From positions 86,444 to 150,443 of the forward strand of contig JAVBWA010000043.1 in assembly GCA_036677685.1 (NCBI GenBank): a stretch of DNA of 64,000 nucleotides, written 5' to 3'. Shown in pieces: positions 43,562 to 51,732 of this stretch (its first letter is position 1; the number at the start of each line of letters is the position of its first letter). The translations under genes were made by a program, and so were the position numbers. The notes under the pieces were generated by a model. It searched no databases, had not been told where the DNA came from, and worked only from the letters and a program-made list of their open reading frames with translations. Origin of the DNA: JAQUBU01 sp036677685. GTDB lineage: Bacteria; Bacillota; Syntrophomonadia; Syntrophomonadales; Syntrophomonadaceae.

Positions 43562-43706
43562 CGAGGCGAAAGGAATGATTATAAATATGTCTCCCACCTC
43601 GTTGCAGCAGTGTGTTGCCCCCCCTACGGGGACCACTTATATTGATTCCCTTCGGGAATGATTAAATTGTGTTTAAACTGCTTTGCAGTTTCTTCAGATG
43701 CTTAAA
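43560..43706 (+). repeat. Dispersed structured element, copy 11 (variant 5' half)
   Basis: AACGAGGCG overlaps the ATPase stop codon (TAACG). The 5' half is short and shares GAAAGGAATGATT with copy 3. It has both central hairpins and the final TAAACTGC/GCAGTTTC hairpin, and ends ATGCTTAAA 32 bases before the binding-protein gene. Confidence 0.9.
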
Positions 43707-43738
43707 GCTCAGACAAAAATTGTGGGGGAGAGGATTCA

Positions 43739-44857
43739 ATGATTAGATCCAAGAATATGAGAATATCGGCAAGCTTAATTGCAATAATAATGTTGCTTTC
43801 CATGCTTCTAGGCGGCTGCGGGAGCAAGGAGAAAGCTGTGGTGGAGCAGCAGTCCGCACCGCCCGCAGAAAAAACCATAACCGACCATGCCGGCCGCTCC
43901 GTGACCATACCCGGTAATATAGAAAAAGTGTACTTTACCAGCCCGGTCGGGATGATTATGATATATACCCTGGCACCCGAGAAGATGGCGGGGATTTCCA
44001 TGCAATTATCCGAAAACGAGAAAAAATATTTGCTGCCGGAAGTGTGCAATTTGCCCTATATTGGCGGTATGCAGATGAATGCCAAGATTAACAACGAAGA
44101 ACTGCTTAAAGCCGACCCCGATGTTGTATTCTCCATAGGACCGGAACCCATTAGCGACAAGGAAAAAACCACTGCGGACAAGCTTCAGCAGCAGGTTAAC
44201 ATACCGGTTATTGTTCTCGATGGAAGCTTGGAGAGTACGGAAAAGACCTTTACCTTCTTGGGTGAACTGCTGGGAGTACAGGATCGCGCCAAGGCGCTTA
44301 TTGCTTATTGCAACCAAACATTAAAGGAAGTAAGTGAATTAAGCAAGACTATCCCGGAGGATAAAAAAGTCAAGGTTTATTATGCCGAGGGACCCAAAGG
44401 ATTGGCTACTGAGCCCAAAACCTCATCCCATGCCCTGCTGTTTAATATGGTAAATGCTCAGAATGTTGCCGAGGTAGCCATAAAAGGCACCGGAGGTATG
44501 AGCAATGTTTCACTGGAGCAGGTTTTAAAATGGGATCCGGATGTTATTTTTTCCTGGGGAACGGACCGGGGTGGGGCGTATGATCAGATTTTGGCCAGTC
44601 CGGACTGGAATAAAATCAGTGCCGTTAAAAACAAAAAAGTATATGAGATTCCCAATTCTCCTTTCAACTGGGTTGACCGGCCGCCTTCGGTAAGCCGCAT
44701 TTTAGGTCTGAAATGGCTGGGTGCCACATTATACCCGGATGTATTCAAGTATGATATGGTTAAGGAAGTAAAGGATTTCTATAAGCTGTTTTATCATGTA
44801 GACCTAAGCGATCAGGATGCCAAGGACCTGCTTAAAAACTCTCTGCAGGCAAAATAA
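43739..44857 (+). CDS. ABC transporter substrate-binding lipoprotein (FecB/BtuF-type)
   Basis: 372 residues. A signal peptide ends in the lipobox LLGGC (Cys about residue 27), so it is a membrane-attached lipoprotein. A type III binding fold follows: ITDHAGRSVTIPGNIEKVYF, ELLKADPDVVFSIG, FLGELLGVQDRAKALI and WDPDVIFSWG, linked by a long helix. It delivers substrate to the permease and ATPase encoded upstream. Substrate is unproven; molybdate/tungstate, cobalamin or a metal chelate are the options. Confidence 0.9.
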   Translation: MIRSKNMRISASLIAIIMLLSMLLGGCGSKEKAVVEQQSAPPAEKTITDHAGRSVTIPGNIEKVYFTSPVGMIMIYTLAPEKMAGISMQLSENEKKYLLPEVCNLPYIGGMQMNAKINNEELLKADPDVVFSIGPEPISDKEKTTADKLQQQVNIPVIVLDGSLESTEKTFTFLGELLGVQDRAKALIAYCNQTLKEVSELSKTIPEDKKVKVYYAEGPKGLATEPKTSSHALLFNMVNAQNVAEVAIKGTGGMSNVSLEQVLKWDPDVIFSWGTDRGGAYDQILASPDWNKISAVKNKKVYEIPNSPFNWVDRPPSVSRILGLKWLGATLYPDVFKYDMVKEVKDFYKLFYHVDLSDQDAKDLLKNSLQAK

Positions 44858-44908
44858 CCGGAAGAGGCTCCTTTTTCATATGAATTAAAACAACTTAATG
44901 AAAATATT

Positions 44909-44946
44909 AGGGGGTTGGTTTAATAGCCAAAGCCCCCTCTTTTATA
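44909..44946 (+). terminator. Terminator after the substrate-binding gene
   Basis: GGGGGTTGG and CCAAAGCCCCC pair (with a bulge) around TTTAATAG, followed by TCTTTTAT. It closes the transporter operon. Confidence 0.75.
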
Positions 44947-45017
44947 AAAAGAAGCCTTTCCGAATAGTAGAAAAATAGTTGTTACCAGCACATTGTATAC
45001 TGCCAATATTGATATCG

Positions 45018-45057
45018 GAGGAATCTCGGGTTTTAATCTGGGATCCTCTTTTTATTT
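45018..45057 (+). terminator. Second hairpin with T-run
   Basis: GAGGAATCTCGGG and CTGGGATCCTC pair imperfectly, followed by TTTTTATTT. Probably a backup terminator. Confidence 0.5.
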
Positions 45058-45097
45058 GATAATTAGATGACATAGTGCAAAAGGAATTTGCTAGCTT

Positions 45098-45268
45098 ATG
45101 GAGAACGTTGGATGGGAATTTGATATTATGGGAGTGTTAGCTGCGTGGGTTTTGCATCTGGAGGTAAAGCTAATAAACTTTATTAAACTCAACCTTAATT
45201 TGTTGAATAATTCAATCAAATACTTGTCTGTTTTATACGAAAGAGCTTATTATAAATGTATGGAATAA
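45098..45268 (+). CDS. Candidate 56-residue small protein
   Basis: An open frame from ATG 45098 to TAA 45266-45268 with AAAGGAA about 12 bases upstream (long spacing). The product is rich in Leu, Asn and Tyr with an N-terminal MENVGWEFDIMGVLAAW and a helical middle. There is no recognisable family. Its 3' end overlaps a perfect 9-bp inverted repeat (45243-45272). Low confidence. Confidence 0.25.
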   Translation: MENVGWEFDIMGVLAAWVLHLEVKLINFIKLNLNLLNNSIKYLSVLYERAYYKCME

Positions 45269-45272
45269 GCTC
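45243..45272 (+). promoter_or_regulatory. Perfect inverted repeat before the SprA-like gene
   Basis: GAGCTTATT and AATAAGCTC with a 12-base loop, 21 bases before the GTG start. It could be an operator or an mRNA hairpin near the ribosome site. Confidence 0.4.
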
Positions 45273-45293
45273 CCTTAAAGAGGGTGAATTAAT

Positions 45294-46127
45294 GTGAGAA
45301 TTGAGAGCAATACGGCGCTAGATAATCAATACCTGATACGCCCGCAGGAAGTGCGGACTGCCAAGTCTTTGCTGGAAGCACAGCAGGTTAAGGCGGACTG
45401 GGAAGTTACGGACCAATTTAAGCCGGGTAATAGTACTGTAATTAGCAGTGAAAAAATCGGCAATCAAGAATCGGAATCCGGTCTTAACACTTCTTTTGGC
45501 GCAGAGGAAAAAACGACCGAAAGCCAAGGCAATCAGCAAAAAATGCTGCAAGGCGAAGCCCAGGTCCGGGCGCATGAAGCCGCCCACAAGGCGGCAGCGG
45601 GCAAATATGCGGGGCCGATTACTTACAGTTATGCGGTAGGCCCTGACGGCAAGCGCTATATAGTCGGTGGTGAAGTATCGATTCACGCCCCCGAAGGGAG
45701 CACTCCTGAAGAAACCATCCGGATTATGGAACAGGTTAAGCGAGCCGCTTTAGCACCGGGTGATCCGTCTCCTCAAGATCTGGCGGTAGCGGCCCAGGCT
45801 GCTATGAAAATAATGCAGGCCAGACAAGCCATGGCTCAGGATGAACTTAAAAAGGAAAAGACGGCCGGACTTGATGAAGGGCTTAATATTGATACAGGGT
45901 TTACGACAGCCGTAAAACCAAACTCCGATGCTGCTGAACCCGGCAGTTTGCAAACGACTCCGGCAAACTTGTCGGAGGAAGCAATTGCAGTCCAGGAAGC
46001 AGCCCAGGAAGGAGTATCCCAGGAATATATCAAGAAAAAAATTGTCGAATACCAGCAGCTTATACAGTGGTCACAACCCGGGCAAAATCCCGACTACAAG
46101 GGACAAACCCTTAATTTGGTAGCTTAA
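45294..46127 (+). CDS. SprA-related putative metalloprotease
   Basis: 277 residues from GTG 45294 (AGAGGGTG upstream). The conserved block QVRAHEAAHKAAAG carries an HEAAH zinc-binding motif, followed by GPITYSYAVGPDGKRYIVGGEVSI and PQDLAVAAQAAMKIMQARQAMA, which define the SprA-related family. No signal peptide is visible. Zinc peptidase activity is predicted by the motif, not proven for the family in general. It lies 85 bases before the proteolytic flagellin gene. Confidence 0.8.
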   Translation: MRIESNTALDNQYLIRPQEVRTAKSLLEAQQVKADWEVTDQFKPGNSTVISSEKIGNQESESGLNTSFGAEEKTTESQGNQQKMLQGEAQVRAHEAAHKAAAGKYAGPITYSYAVGPDGKRYIVGGEVSIHAPEGSTPEETIRIMEQVKRAALAPGDPSPQDLAVAAQAAMKIMQARQAMAQDELKKEKTAGLDEGLNIDTGFTTAVKPNSDAAEPGSLQTTPANLSEEAIAVQEAAQEGVSQEYIKKKIVEYQQLIQWSQPGQNPDYKGQTLNLVA

Positions 46128-46212
46128 GAAGAAAATAGAGCCATTTGATGAAAGTTATTCGAAAGATTAGTTTTTCTAATGTTTTAAATAAGCCGGTTAA
46201 AGGAAGCAAGCT

Positions 46213-48843
46213 ATGTTTATTAATCATAATATGGCAGCTATAAATGCACATAATCACTGGTTCAGCAATAATTTGGCATTGAATGAATCTTTGGAGAGAC
46301 TGGCTTCAGGTTTGAAGATAAACCGGGCAGCCGATAATGCTGCAGGCTTTGCGATTTCGGAAAAGATGCGCTCACAGATCAGGGGTTTGAATCAGGCCGG
46401 CAAGAATGCCCAGGACGGGATTTCCATGCTGCAAACCGCTGAAGGAGCCATGGTGGAAGTCCATGAGGTACTTCAGCGGATGCGGGAATTGTCCGTTAAG
46501 GCAGCAAGTGATACATGTACGGTTGAAGACAGGCTGCAGATTCAAAAGGAAATAGATCAGCTTATCTCCGAAGTTGACCGTATAGCAAACACTACTAATT
46601 TTAACGAATTGAATCTTCTGGATGGAACAACAACGGCAGTGGCCTCAACAGATAACATTCTCACCCGGGTTTTCATGCAGGGTGAACTGGAAAGCATGAA
46701 CCTCTTTGGTCAAAAAATATCCGCCGAGGGTAACTACCGTTTAAATGTAACCACCACTCCCGGTGTTAATCAGGTCTTGAAAACCAATATTTTTACCCTG
46801 ATGCCCGATGGGGATGTGGTCAAGACCCTGGATGGAGTTCAAACCGTAGTAGACACCATGACCATACATCAAGCAGGTGAAGCGCAGACCTCGGGTGCCA
46901 TAGTAGCTGGCTCCCAGGCCAAACTGCGCGATGTCGTCAACTTTCGGGATGCGGACGGCAATTTTATTCTGGAAAACGGAAAAACCATAACCTTGGTACA
47001 AGGTGACGGAACCAAGGCCTCTTTCACCTTGTACGGTGATGATACACTGGCGGATATGGCCAGGAAGATAAACGATGCCATTGCCTATGGTCTGGGTCAG
47101 GTTGACATAGTCGGGGAAGAAAACCTAAACCGTTTTGTGAATTGCCCTACTTTAACTTCGCCTTCAGATCTGACCGCTATTGAAAAAATTATTTATGGTC
47201 TTAAAAACGGCTGGTTGGAAGCTGCCGAAGAGAGAATAAAACAGTATTACGGCCTGGAAGGCACCGGTTTGGATCTGGGAGTAAATATATATGATAAAGC
47301 TGAATATGGGATTCTGGCTTGTATTACTTACCAGTTAGATGGCTTGGGGAATTCTTCCAATCACCAGTTGTATATGGATATTAACGATTTTCAGCCGGCC
47401 GACTTTCCCAACGGGGATAATATTCACGCACCGGGTATGTATGGAGACCGTATTATTGCCCACGAAATGGTTCATGCCATAATGAGTGTAAACATGTCCA
47501 ACAGTGCAGCCAGTACCTGGTTCAAGGAAGGGGCTGCCGAGTTAATTCATGGACGAAACGAACAACTAAAAATCGATATGGATTATAATGGCGCGACCAG
47601 TAATGTTAATACTGCGGCTGCTGCGATCATGACCGATCTGGGCAATGCATGGACCGGCAGCAATGAGGACTATTCAGCGGCCTATGTGGCAGTACGCTAT
47701 CTGGATAGTATTGCCACCGGCGGTATTGCTGCGGTTATGAGTCAGTTAAAAGGCGGGAGCACTTTAAGCGATGCTATTGCTGCAACCACTGCCTATGCCA
47801 ATGAGACGGCTTTCTTGGCCGATGTCTCCGGAGCAGGGGGAGCGGCTTACCTGGCGGGTCTTTATGCCGGCCTTGACGATGATCTCGATACGGGTGCCAT
47901 TGGCGGCAAGGATGTCAGCGGAGGAGCAATAATTACTGCGGAAGACGTAATTAATGAGGCATTGGCTAATGACACAAGCGATGGACAGCCCCTCAGCGCT
48001 TGGAATGTAGTGTGGCCTGTCAATACCAGCAGCCCAGGGCCCAACCCTTCCTTTGACCCTCTTTACGTTGACCCCGGTATGCTGGACAACGCCAATACCA
48101 TTTTGGAAGCGGTGAACGGAACCTATGTAATCCGTTCAGCTATGGCCGGTAAAGAAGGAGAACTCACCTTTATCGCTGATCAGGATGTACTTAATGCCTT
48201 AGGCTTGGTAACAATCCAGGAAGCAGTAGACAACCGTTTCAATGTGGATGTCTTTGATGCCCATGATGGAACCATAATAGCCCAGGATATTAAGCTCAGT
48301 GAAAACAAATTGATCGGCGTAATCCACAAGAATGTAGATGTTCAATTCGCTTCCAATACGGGAGTAAAAATAGTTTGGGACGGAGGAACCGAGAATTTTA
48401 TATTCACCGGCGGGACCGGCAATGCCGAGGAGTTATTTGTCCATATAGCTAATCGAACCGCCAAACTGCAATTGGGAGCCAACAGACAACAGGATATGGC
48501 TGCTTCCATAGCCAACTTGACTGCAAGTGCCCTGGGCATCGATAAGCTGCTGGTGGTCAGCCGGAGCCATGCTACCCGGGCAATTAGCAGCATTGACCGC
48601 GCAATCAACCGGGTATCGAAGGAGCGGAGCAAAATAGGGGCGATACAGGACCGTCTTGATCATGCCGGTCTTTACCTGTCAGTATGGGCGGAGAACCTGA
48701 CCTCAGCCGAATCAAAAATCCGCGATACCGATATGGCTAAAGAAGCTATGATATATGCTAAGAATACGATCATTGCCAACAGTGTAAGTGCAATGATGGC
48801 TCAAGCCAATCAGAATCCCCGGATGATACTGCAATTGTTGTAA
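46213..48843 (+). CDS. Flagellin with internal HExxH peptidase domain (flagellinolysin type)
   Basis: 876 residues. The N-terminal D0/D1 is classical (MFINHNMAAINAHNHW, LASGLKINRAADNAAGFAIS, SMLQTAEGAM), as is the C-terminal D1/D0 (RAINRVSKERSKIGAIQDRL, DTDMAKEAMIYAKNTII). The variable middle (about 170-780) carries a zinc peptidase: HEMVH at residues 417-421 and WFKEGAAE at 436-443, where Glu439 is the likely third ligand. Collagenase-related flagellins with this arrangement (flagellinolysins) assemble into filaments and cleave protein. Usual flagellins are 270-500 residues, so this is large. A second, plain flagellin is not in the window. Confidence 0.9.
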   Translation: MFINHNMAAINAHNHWFSNNLALNESLERLASGLKINRAADNAAGFAISEKMRSQIRGLNQAGKNAQDGISMLQTAEGAMVEVHEVLQRMRELSVKAASDTCTVEDRLQIQKEIDQLISEVDRIANTTNFNELNLLDGTTTAVASTDNILTRVFMQGELESMNLFGQKISAEGNYRLNVTTTPGVNQVLKTNIFTLMPDGDVVKTLDGVQTVVDTMTIHQAGEAQTSGAIVAGSQAKLRDVVNFRDADGNFILENGKTITLVQGDGTKASFTLYGDDTLADMARKINDAIAYGLGQVDIVGEENLNRFVNCPTLTSPSDLTAIEKIIYGLKNGWLEAAEERIKQYYGLEGTGLDLGVNIYDKAEYGILACITYQLDGLGNSSNHQLYMDINDFQPADFPNGDNIHAPGMYGDRIIAHEMVHAIMSVNMSNSAASTWFKEGAAELIHGRNEQLKIDMDYNGATSNVNTAAAAIMTDLGNAWTGSNEDYSAAYVAVRYLDSIATGGIAAVMSQLKGGSTLSDAIAATTAYANETAFLADVSGAGGAAYLAGLYAGLDDDLDTGAIGGKDVSGGAIITAEDVINEALANDTSDGQPLSAWNVVWPVNTSSPGPNPSFDPLYVDPGMLDNANTILEAVNGTYVIRSAMAGKEGELTFIADQDVLNALGLVTIQEAVDNRFNVDVFDAHDGTIIAQDIKLSENKLIGVIHKNVDVQFASNTGVKIVWDGGTENFIFTGGTGNAEELFVHIANRTAKLQLGANRQQDMAASIANLTASALGIDKLLVVSRSHATRAISSIDRAINRVSKERSKIGAIQDRLDHAGLYLSVWAENLTSAESKIRDTDMAKEAMIYAKNTIIANSVSAMMAQANQNPRMILQLL

Positions 48844-48893
48844 TGGAATACTGCGATCCAACATTATCCTGCCTGGTTTTTACAGGCAATCGT

Positions 48894-48922
48894 TTGCTAA
48901 GCGATTAGGTTCGTGTTATAAT
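48894..48922 (+). promoter_or_regulatory. Promoter upstream of SRP RNA
   Basis: TTGCTA (48894-48899), 17-base spacer and TATAAT (48917-48922), about 80 bases before the RNA. The 5' leader is probably removed by processing. Confidence 0.6.
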
Positions 48923-49002
48923 TCCTCTGCGGGGAATAGGCCTCGATAATGTTTTATTTACCCTGCCCTTTTAGGGAAGGGTTTTCTGATCTAAAACAGA
49001 TT

Positions 49003-49272
49003 TGCCGTGCTAGATGGGGAATTAGCGGTGCCCTGTAACCTGCAACCCGCTATAGCAGGGTCGAATTCCTGGTAGAGGGTCTATCTTGTGAGGTCCGGCT
49101 GGAAAAAGTGGCGTTGAAATCCGGGTCCTTCGCAATGAGACGCTTTGAACCGTGTCAGGTCCGGAAGGAAGCAGCACTAAGAGGCTAATCTCATGTGCCG
49201 AGGGGCAGCCTGGATGGAGCTAACTAGTCTGGTAACGCTCGGAAGGTATTCTCGAAGCCAGGTGCACGGCAT
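49003..49272 (+). ncRNA. ffs: Signal recognition particle RNA, large (Bacillota) type
   Basis: The invariant domain IV text GTGTCAGGTCCGGAAGGAAGCAGCAC is split here as GTCAGGTCCGGAAGGAAGC plus AGCAC near 49157-49182. The 5' TGCCGTGC pairs with 3' GCACGGCA, closing a 270-nt RNA with the Alu-type end typical of Bacillus-like SRP RNA. It is located just before dnaX, the conserved position in Bacillota. It binds Ffh and targets secretory ribosomes. Confidence 0.93.
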
Positions 49273-49529
49273 TAATAATTTTTAAGTTTTAATAAATCGG
49301 TATGTTGGCATTGGGAAGATTCCCATATCCTGGAGAATTCCCCCGGACTAAAAATTTTTATCGATTTTATCAAGCAGGTTAAGCCTGCTATTTTCGTATT
49401 TACAGGCAGGAAAGCCGGAGGCCAAACTAGAAATTAAGGAGAGTAAACACCCTACAGTTATTTGAGTTTATATGGATAGCTTCAATGATGGGCTGAGTGA
49501 TAATTCCCACCTCGGAAAGGAGTCTGATT
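49273..49529 (+). other. Leader between SRP RNA and dnaX
   Basis: No gene. A TGGGAA/TTCCCA hairpin lies at 49312-49325. AGCAGG-TTAA-GCCTGCT at 49373-49389 competes with GCCTG...CAGGC, giving two mutually exclusive hairpins. This may be an attenuator, but it lacks a clear T-run. Confidence 0.35.
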
Positions 49530-51032
49530 ATGGCTTATTTGGCTTTATACCGTGCCTGGCGGCCGCAGCGCTTTATGGAGGTAGTTGGACAGGAGAAAAC
49601 GGTAACTGCCCTGCGGAACGCAGTTAGAGAAAGCCGGCTCAGTCATGCCTATCTTTTTTCCGGTCCGCGTGGAACTGGTAAAACCAGTATTGCCAAAATA
49701 ATTGCCAAAGCGGTTAATTGTACAAACCTGGAGCAAGGGGAGCCCTGCAATCAGTGCTCATCATGCAATGACATCAACAATGGGAACTTTATGGATGTTA
49801 TAGAAATAGATGCCGCCTCCAACCGGGGAATTGACGAGATCCGGGATCTGCGGGAAAAGGTGCGGGTACTGCCTGCACAGGGAAAACACAAAGTCTATAT
49901 TATAGATGAAGTACATATGCTAACCACGGAGGCCTTTAACGCGCTGCTCAAAACTCTGGAGGAGCCTCCGGAATCGGTTATATTCATATTGGCCACCACC
50001 GAACTGCAAAAAATACCGGCTACCATCAGATCGCGCTGCCAGAGTTATAATTTTAGACGGCTGGGAACCACGGAAATTATCTCTCGCTTGGAAGAAGTGG
50101 CCCAAAGTGACGGAATTAAGCTGGATCAGGATGCACTTTCTATTATCGCCCGCCGTGCCAATGGGGGATTAAGAGACGCCTTGAGCACTCTGGATCAGGT
50201 CTATTCCTATAAAGGCCGGGAAGTGAGCAAAGAGGATGTTCTGGAAGTACTGGGACTGGTGGATGATGTATTTTTAGCCAAGCTGGTGGATGCCGCCATT
50301 AACCGGGATACCGGTGCCGTTATCGATATGCTGGGGAAAGCTTTAAGCCAGGGCAAAGAAGCTCAGCAGCTAGCCCGTGAAGCTTCCCTCTACCTGCGTG
50401 ATTTACTTTTGTACCTGGTGATCGGTGAGCAGGCGGAATGGAGCGTCATAAGCGAGGAAAGCCGGCCATGGCTGGTCCAACAAAAGACTAAGACCAATAA
50501 AACTCAAATCCTTAAAGCGTTGAAGATACTAACTGATACTACCGATAAACTTAGATTTAGTGAAGGCCAGAAGTTCATGTTGGAATTGGCTTTTTTGCAG
50601 ATCTCCGCTTTGTTTGAAGAATCAACCGAGCCTGTCGCAGCCACAGCCGCTTCCCCACCCAAACGGAGCAAGGCAGCACCTGAAAAAACTGCCAAAGGTG
50701 TTCGGGCTGAAGCAGGAGACCCATTTTGGGGGAAGCTTCTTAGCGGAGTAAAAGAAAAGAAAATTCCCACCCATGCCCTGCTGGTACAGGGAAAACTACT
50801 GGGGACAAAAGAAGATACCGTTTATGTCGGCTATAAAAAAGGGTACAAATTCCATAAAGAAAAGATGGAGGAAAAGGAAAACCGGGAAATTGTTAAAGCG
50901 GTGCTTAAAGAAATAACCGGTCGGGAATGTGAAATCCAGTTTATCTTTTTGGATGATGACCAGTATAATGATATTATTGTTAAAAAAGCCATAGAGTTTT
51001 TTGGTGAAGATATAGTAGAAATCAAGGATTGA
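49530..51032 (+). CDS. dnaX: DNA polymerase III subunit gamma/tau
   Basis: 500 residues from ATG 49530, seven bases after GGAAAGGAG; the frame opens upstream at a GTG (49497) without a site. Walker A FSGPRGTGKTSIAK, four zinc cysteines (NCTNLEQGEPCNQCSSC), Walker B VYIIDEVHMLT and sensor motifs FILATTELQKIP are intact. It is the clamp-loader motor. The C-terminal part (from about 375) is variable and lysine-rich. Confidence 0.96.
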   Translation: MAYLALYRAWRPQRFMEVVGQEKTVTALRNAVRESRLSHAYLFSGPRGTGKTSIAKIIAKAVNCTNLEQGEPCNQCSSCNDINNGNFMDVIEIDAASNRGIDEIRDLREKVRVLPAQGKHKVYIIDEVHMLTTEAFNALLKTLEEPPESVIFILATTELQKIPATIRSRCQSYNFRRLGTTEIISRLEEVAQSDGIKLDQDALSIIARRANGGLRDALSTLDQVYSYKGREVSKEDVLEVLGLVDDVFLAKLVDAAINRDTGAVIDMLGKALSQGKEAQQLAREASLYLRDLLLYLVIGEQAEWSVISEESRPWLVQQKTKTNKTQILKALKILTDTTDKLRFSEGQKFMLELAFLQISALFEESTEPVAATAASPPKRSKAAPEKTAKGVRAEAGDPFWGKLLSGVKEKKIPTHALLVQGKLLGTKEDTVYVGYKKGYKFHKEKMEEKENREIVKAVLKEITGRECEIQFIFLDDDQYNDIIVKKAIEFFGEDIVEIKD

Positions 51033-51045
51033 GGAGGAAAAGCAA

Positions 51046-51372
51046 ATGAAATTTAATCCCGGTGGCGGTTCCATGAACAAAATGATTAAACAAGCCAAAC
51101 AGGTTCAGGAACAGATCGTAAAAATGCAGGAAGAATTAAAGGAAAGGGAGATAGAAGCCTCATCAGGCGGCGGCGCAGTTACGGTCAAGGTCAACGGCAA
51201 ACAAATATTAACTGCCATTAAGATAAAACCGGAAGCCATAGATCCGGACGATATTGAAATGCTGGAAGACCTGGTAATGGCAGCGGTAAATGAAGGCATT
51301 CGAATTTCCCAGGAAATGGTTTCGACCGAAATGTCCAAGATTACCGGCGGCTTCAACATCCCCGGACTGTAG
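51046..51372 (+). CDS. ybaB: YbaB/EbfC family nucleoid-associated protein
   Basis: 108 residues: MNKMIKQAKQVQEQIVKMQEELKE helix, then VTVKVNGKQILTAIKIKPEAIDPDDIEMLEDLVMAAVNE (in parts), typical YbaB. It binds DNA as a dimer. It lies 13 bases after dnaX. Confidence 0.95.
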   Translation: MKFNPGGGSMNKMIKQAKQVQEQIVKMQEELKEREIEASSGGGAVTVKVNGKQILTAIKIKPEAIDPDDIEMLEDLVMAAVNEGIRISQEMVSTEMSKITGGFNIPGL

Positions 51373-51732
51373 GCCATGAGGTGTGAGGGGTAAGGTGTAA
51401 GGAGTAGAACCGGGACCGGTTAAACCGTATTTTACCTGTAAACACCACTGGATAGAATTTGGCAAATATAAATGACTACAAATAAATACCATTGTTTTTG
51501 AATCAATAACTGAGGAGTGAAATGGAAATTGACTTGGGATGGGGATTAAAAAGGCGGGATTTTATACACCTAACCCCTCGCGCCTTGCTCCTTACCAATA
51601 AATTAGAATGAACCCTTTTGAATATTGAATGTCTGTTAATCATTGAGGTGTTAAAAGGATTATTAGCTGTGAGATGCTTGTATTTACCCCTCACGGCTAA
51701 CCCCTTACCCCTCACCCGTAGGAGGAATTGAA
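51373..51732 (+). other. Unusual 360-base gap between ybaB and recR with inverted short repeats
   Basis: This gap is normally short in Bacillota. A 13-base motif GTGAGGGGTAAGG (51383-51395) recurs inverted as CCTTACCCCTCAC (51703-51715), with related text at about 51567-51596. There is a 29-codon frame at about 51522 behind GAGGAG that reads into this repeat and is not a convincing gene. It looks like a small inserted repeat unit. Confidence 0.6.

Noticed and set aside
5033..43706. Dispersed element as a standard insertion sequence remnant
   Set aside because: No terminal inverted repeats of IS type, no clear target duplications and no coding remnant. Strand bias and RNA-type pairing argue against a plain IS relic, although a MITE origin cannot be excluded.
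51522..51611. 29-codon frame with GAGGAG between ybaB and recR
   Set aside because: It reads into the repeated CCTCAC/TACCCC text and has no recognisable product.
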